NCBI GenBank assembly: GCA_030621975.1
Contig: JAUXGQ010000166.1
Location: 1-5,445, forward strand
DNA length: 5,445 nt
Direction: 5' to 3'
From: Gammaproteobacteria bacterium
GTDB taxonomy: Bacteria; Pseudomonadota; Gammaproteobacteria; Chromatiales; Chromatiaceae
Under the pieces are notes generated by a model. It was given only the letters and a program-made list of their open reading frames with translations, had not been told where the DNA came from and did no database searches. Both the position numbers and the translations under genes were made by a program. Below are positions 4,111 through 5,445 of this stretch, one piece after another (positions within the stretch are counted from its first letter, which is position 1; each line of letters begins with the position of its first letter).

Positions 4111-5445
4111 TCAGGCAAGCTCCCTTTCCGGAGAAAGATGCATCTCGTGGTGACCCTTGCCCGCTGCGATCATCGGGTAGACGTTCTCGGAGGGGTCGAC
4201 GACCACATCCATGAACACCATCCGGTCTTTCAAGGAGAAGGCCTCCCGCATGGCGTCTTCCAGTTCCCCCGGTTTTTCGACGCGCATCCCCACATGTCCG
4301 AAACTCTCGGCCAGGGCCACGAAATCCGGCAGCGCATCCACGTAGGAATGGGAGTAGCGGCTTTCATAGAAAAACTCCTGCCACTGACGCACCATCCCCA
4401 TGTAGCCATTGTTCAGAAGGACGACCTTCAGTGGCAGGTTATATTGCTTACAGGTCGCCAATTCCTGGATGCACATGAGTATGCTGGCCTCGCCGGAAAT
4501 ACAGGCCACGTCGGCGTCGGGATGGGCCAGTTTCACACCCATGGCGGCGGGCATACCGAATCCCATGGTGCCCAGACCCCCGGAATTGATCCAGCGGCGA
4601 GGCTTATCGAACGCATAGAACTGAGCCGCCCACATCTGGTGCTGGCCCACGTCTGAGGTAACAAAGGCGTTCCCCTGTGTCACCTTATACAGGGTCTCCA
4701 CCGCGAACTGGGGCTTGATCCGTTTGCTGTTCTGGTCGTATTTGAGGCAGTCCATGTTGCGCCAGGCACCTATCTGCTTCCACCAGTTGTCCAGGTTTGG
4801 CGGTTGCTTCCCGTTTGCCTTGATGATCTTGATCATATCCGTCAGTACGTTCTTGACCGATCCCACGATGGGGATATGCACCCGTACGTTTTTGGAGATC
4901 GAGGCCGGATCTATATCGATATGAATGATCCTGGCATTCGGACAGAACTGTGCGATTTTGCCGGTGACCCGATCGTCGAACCGGGCACCGATGGCGATCA
5001 GCACGTCGGTTTCGTGCATGGCCATGTTGGCCTCGTAGGTGCCGTGCATGCCAAGCATACCGATAAACTGCTCATCGGTCCCCGGATAAGCGCCCAATCC
5101 CATGAGCGTCTGGGTGATCGGAAAACCGGTCAGCCTCACGAGTTCTCTCAACTCCTGCGACGCTTCGCTCAATATAACGCCACCTCCGGAATAGATAACC
5201 GGCTTTTTCGCGCTGAGCATCATCGCCACCGCCCGCCGTATCTGCCCGGGGTGTCCTCTTTCCGTTGGATTGTACGAGCGCATGCTGATCTTGCTGGGAT
5301 ATTCGTAGGTGACCTTGACGTTCGGATCCGTCACGTCTTTCGGAATATCTACGACCACCGGACCGGGTCGCCCGGAGGTGGCGATGAAAAAGGCCTTTTT
5401 GATGGTCTCCGCGAGATCCCGAACGTCCTTGACCAGGAAATTGTG
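4111..5445 (-). CDS. ilvB: Acetolactate synthase large (catalytic) subunit, 5' part outside the window
   Basis: Thiamine-diphosphate- and FAD-containing enzyme that condenses two pyruvates to 2-acetolactate, or pyruvate with 2-ketobutyrate, at the first common step of branched-chain amino acid synthesis. The frame is open to the right edge; 444 residues are visible, so about 130 are missing (E. coli IlvI has 574), including the catalytic glutamate region. Visible: HNFLVKDV then SGRPGPVVVDIPKDVT at the end of the pyrimidine-binding domain; the central FAD domain with GARFDDRVTGK (visible residues 153-163); GGLGTMGFGMPAAMG (289-303); and the diphosphate/Mg site, ISGEASILM (316-324) to LLNNGYMGMVRQWQEFFY (343-360). 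In the diphosphate motif the usual GDG is GEA, a conservative change (see findings). ESRYSHSYVDALPDF and the C-terminal VYPMIAAGKG follow family style. It is directly followed by ilvN. Full subunit identity is secure; ilvB and ilvI naming are interchangeable here. Confidence 0.96.
   Translation of the reverse strand, partial: HNFLVKDVRDLAETIKKAFFIATSGRPGPVVVDIPKDVTDPNVKVTYEYPSKISMRSYNPTERGHPGQIRRAVAMMLSAKKPVIYSGGGVILSEASQELRELVRLTGFPITQTLMGLGAYPGTDEQFIGMLGMHGTYEANMAMHETDVLIAIGARFDDRVTGKIAQFCPNARIIHIDIDPASISKNVRVHIPIVGSVKNVLTDMIKIIKANGKQPPNLDNWWKQIGAWRNMDCLKYDQNSKRIKPQFAVETLYKVTQGNAFVTSDVGQHQMWAAQFYAFDKPRRWINSGGLGTMGFGMPAAMGVKLAHPDADVACISGEASILMCIQELATCKQYNLPLKVVLLNNGYMGMVRQWQEFFYESRYSHSYVDALPDFVALAESFGHVGMRVEKPGELEDAMREAFSLKDRMVFMDVVVDPSENVYPMIAAGKGHHEMHLSPERELA

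Noticed and set aside
4111..5358. Start of ilvB at the GTG at 5358
   Set aside because: The frame continues upstream to the window edge with clearly homologous sequence (HNFLVKDV to SGRPGP), so 5358 is an internal Val codon.

Overview
The window looks like chromosomal DNA of a proteobacterium, most likely a gammaproteobacterium of the Chromatiales/Ectothiorhodospiraceae kind. The evidence is moderately high GC, an acetolactate synthase pair with an IlvH-like 163-residue small subunit, the ilv-pssA-leuA gene order, and a REP-like palindrome pair. The taxonomic placement is inferred from gene order and protein style, not from a search. All recognised genes lie on the minus strand, so transcription runs from the right edge to the left.

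Right half, in transcription order: the 3' three quarters of the acetolactate synthase large subunit (ilvB-type, 5445-4111, 5' end outside the window); its regulatory subunit ilvN/ilvH (4108-3617), two bases after the ilvB stop; and pssA (3575-2799), a CDP-alcohol phosphatidyltransferase for phosphatidylserine synthesis, 41 bases after ilvN. The keto-acid reductoisomerase gene ilvC, which commonly sits between ilvN and pssA in related gene clusters, is absent here.

The 427-base gap from 2798 to 2372 is the richest non-coding part. After pssA comes a 72-base inverted pair of REP-like palindromes (2713-2784). It is followed by a short palindrome, an 8-base direct repeat, and a near-consensus sigma70 promoter (TTGGCA, 17 bp, TATATT). 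That promoter would start an RNA carrying a 37-codon leader ORF (2597-2484) that ends in a leucine-codon cluster, with its stop codon in the loop of a small hairpin. Further small hairpins lie between it and leuA, one beside the leuA ribosome-binding site. This has the layout of a leucine-responsive leader-peptide attenuator. No hairpin followed by a U-run was found, so if it works, the control may be translational or Rho-dependent.

Left half: leuA (2371-821), 2-isopropylmalate synthase, complete, with the catalytic domain and the C-terminal leucine-sensing domain. Fourteen bases later starts a family 4 (Fe-S) uracil-DNA glycosylase (806-1, 3' end just outside the window). It carries a long N-terminal extension whose first 21 residues resemble the clamp-loader-binding peptide of the DNA polymerase III psi subunit.

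Together, IlvB/IlvN make the acetolactate-type precursors of valine, leucine and isoleucine, and LeuA commits 2-ketoisovalerate to leucine. PssA (membrane lipid) and the glycosylase (DNA repair) are passengers in these transcription units.
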